6,416 nt of DNA from Planctomycetes bacterium RBG_16_43_13. Its GTDB lineage: Bacteria > Planctomycetota > MHYJ01. The translations under genes were made by a program, and so were the position numbers. The stretch covers positions 9,015 through 15,430 of the forward strand of contig MHYJ01000032.1 of assembly GCA_001828445.1 (NCBI GenBank), written 5' to 3'. Positions 5,107 to 6,416 of the stretch are shown here, in pieces (the stretch's first letter is position 1; every line of letters starts with the position of its first letter). The notes beneath the pieces were generated by a model that was given only the letters and a program-made list of their open reading frames with translations, did no database searches and was not told where the DNA came from.

Positions 5107-6387
5107 GTGTCTGTAGAGAGATGCTGTGCCGTGATTTTGGCGGCGGGCAAAGGTATGCGGATGCACTCGGACAAGGCAAAGGTCCTACACGAGGTCCTCG
5201 GCGCCCCGATGGTTTCATATGTGATGAAAACCGTCGTCGAGCTTAATCCCCAGAGGACGCTCGTCGTCATAGGTTATCAAGCGGATGATGTAAAAAAGGC
5301 ACCTCTCAACTCTTCACTCTCCTTCGTCTCCCAAAAATCCCAGAGAGGCACTGGCGACGCACTCCTCGCCTGCGAAGATGAACTAAAAGATTGTGACTGC
5401 CCTGTATTCGTCCTCGGCGGGGATACCCCGCTCATTTCACCCGACACACTGAAAAATCTCCTCGCAGAACATGTAAACTCGAAGGCTGATGCGACTGTGT
5501 TGACCGCTTGCATTGACGACCCCACGGGCTACGGCAGGATTGTTCGAGACAAGAGCGGTCGGCTCGACAGAATAGTCGAGGAGAATGACGCCACACCTAA
5601 AGAAAAGGAAATCGCAGAGATAAATTCAGGCATATATATATTCAATCCTGCAACTATTTTCCCTGTCCTCAAAAAGATAAAACCAGACAACAAGAAGGGG
5701 GAGTATTACCTGACTGACACCATAGCGATATTGCGTAAAGAAGGCAGGACGGTTGCCTGTGCTAAGTCGCCGAATCCATCCGAGGTGTGTGGCATCAACA
5801 CGCGAAAGGATTTGGTGGCAATCACGAATTTCCTCCGCTGGCGGATATTGGAGGAGAAGATGGATGCGGGCGTTACAATCGTTGACCCGTCAACCACATT
5901 TATCGAGACGAATGTAGAAATAGGGACAGACACCATTATTCACCCCTTTACAGTGATAAGGAGAAATGTTAAGATAGGGCGACAGTGCGAGGTGGGACCG
6001 TATTCGCATCTGCGGAGCGGAACGGTTTTGGAGGACTTTTCTGAGGTGGGCAATTTCGTAGAGGTGAAAAAGACGCGGCTCGGCTCACACTCGAAGGCGA
6101 AGCATCTTTCCTATTTAGGAGATGCGACAATTGGCAAGAATGTAAATATAGGTGCTGGGACTATAACTGCAAACTACGATGGCAAGGAGAAGCATCCGAC
6201 AATAATAGAGGACGGATGCTCGACAGGAAGCGGGACGGTTTTGGTTGCACCTGTTAAGATGGGTAAGAATTCAAAGACAGGGGCTGGCGCTATAGTAACA
6301 AAAGGACAAGATGTAGCAGAGGGTGACACGGTGGTTGGAGTTCCTGCGAAGAGCATTAAAAAGGAAGGAACCGCGCTAAAGAGGTAA
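5107..6387 (+). CDS. glmU: Bifunctional GlmU: glucosamine-1-phosphate N-acetyltransferase / GlcNAc-1-phosphate uridylyltransferase
   Basis: GlmU acetylates glucosamine-1-phosphate with acetyl-CoA and then couples the product to UTP, making UDP-GlcNAc for peptidoglycan and, where present, LPS. The 426-residue protein starts at GTG 5107. The N-terminal uridylyltransferase domain (about 1-235) shows LAAGKGMRM (11-19), K25 in AKVLH, QRGTGDA (79-85), GGDTPLIS with metal-site D106, GYGRI (141-145), IVEENDAT (156-163), EINSGIY (171-177) and GEYYLTD (198-204). A left-handed beta-helix acetyltransferase domain follows from about 265, with LRSG (302-305), NFVEVKK (316-322), catalytic H333 in KHLSYLGDA and NIGAGTITANYDG (347-359). 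Two differences from the E. coli form stand out: AGKGTRM reads AGKGMRM, and PKVLH reads AKVLH. The protein is about 30 residues shorter than E. coli GlmU, mostly because the first part of the beta-helix is about 28 residues shorter. Known active-site residues remain, so both activities are expected. A further gene with a ribosome site follows 22 bp after the stop. Confidence 0.95.
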   Translation: MSVERCCAVILAAGKGMRMHSDKAKVLHEVLGAPMVSYVMKTVVELNPQRTLVVIGYQADDVKKAPLNSSLSFVSQKSQRGTGDALLACEDELKDCDCPVFVLGGDTPLISPDTLKNLLAEHVNSKADATVLTACIDDPTGYGRIVRDKSGRLDRIVEENDATPKEKEIAEINSGIYIFNPATIFPVLKKIKPDNKKGEYYLTDTIAILRKEGRTVACAKSPNPSEVCGINTRKDLVAITNFLRWRILEEKMDAGVTIVDPSTTFIETNVEIGTDTIIHPFTVIRRNVKIGRQCEVGPYSHLRSGTVLEDFSEVGNFVEVKKTRLGSHSKAKHLSYLGDATIGKNVNIGAGTITANYDGKEKHPTIIEDGCSTGSGTVLVAPVKMGKNSKTGAGAIVTKGQDVAEGDTVVGVPAKSIKKEGTALKR

Positions 6388-6393
6388 TATTAT

Positions 6394-6416
6394 AGGGAGA
6401 AATTATAATATGAAAA
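6394..6416 (+). CDS. Start of a downstream gene (ribosome site plus first codons), truncated by the window end
   Basis: AGGGAGA (6394-6400) lies 9 nt before an ATG at 6410, followed by AAA and the window edge. The gap from the glmU stop is only 22 bp, so this gene is probably in the glmU operon. In many bacteria prs (ribose-phosphate pyrophosphokinase) follows glmU, but two codons cannot confirm it and I give no product. The coding start proper is 6410. Confidence 0.6.

Noticed and set aside
1..6416. Mobile element, prophage, CRISPR array or defence island
   Set aside because: No transposase, integrase, terminal inverted repeats, spaced repeat array or defence domain is visible; the genes are core functions apart from one unknown.

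Overview
The window looks like chromosomal core DNA of a bacterium, probably an uncultured lineage; I cannot place it more precisely. Peptidoglycan-related genes (undecaprenyl-diphosphatase, GlmU), an FtsK/SpoIIIE DNA translocase, CoaBC, endonuclease V and a bacterial-type tRNA-His all fit a bacterial chromosome. The base composition is moderate, and AUA isoleucine codons are common in parts. There is no sign of phage, transposon, plasmid or CRISPR.

Layout. Positions 1-272 hold the 3' end of coaBC (coenzyme A synthesis) on the plus strand. It converges on and overlaps by 38 bp the endonuclease V gene (933 to 235, minus strand). A 52-bp divergent spacer separates endonuclease V from uppP (986-1756). 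uppP is followed after only 3 bp by ftsK (1760-4144), so these two are very likely one transcript. Next is an unrecognised gene (4210-4827) for a protein with an N-terminal four-cysteine zinc-ribbon-like module and a hydrophobic, probably membrane-embedded C-terminal half. Then come tRNA-His(GTG) (4909-4984), glmU (5107-6387, GTG start) and the first codons of a further gene (from 6410).

The most unusual signal is a 46-bp near-duplicate (38 of 46 identical, ungapped, with an exact 13-base block at its left end). It sits directly after the ftsK stop and again at the stop of the unknown gene. Each copy contains a sigma70-type promoter with an 18-bp spacer, one facing the unknown gene and one facing tRNA-His. 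The two copies therefore bracket the unknown gene and may put it and the tRNA under shared control. Further promoter-like sites precede endonuclease V (17-bp spacer) and glmU (17-bp spacer). Three genes (uppP, ftsK, the unknown gene) lack a visible Shine-Dalgarno sequence, while endonuclease V, glmU and the terminal gene have one.

How the genes relate: UppP recycles the undecaprenyl lipid carrier and GlmU makes UDP-GlcNAc, both feeding cell-wall synthesis. FtsK couples chromosome segregation to division, CoaBC makes a CoA precursor (GlmU uses acetyl-CoA), and endonuclease V repairs deaminated adenine. No previously undescribed system is plainly visible. The best candidates for novelty are the zinc-ribbon membrane protein and its paired promoter repeats.
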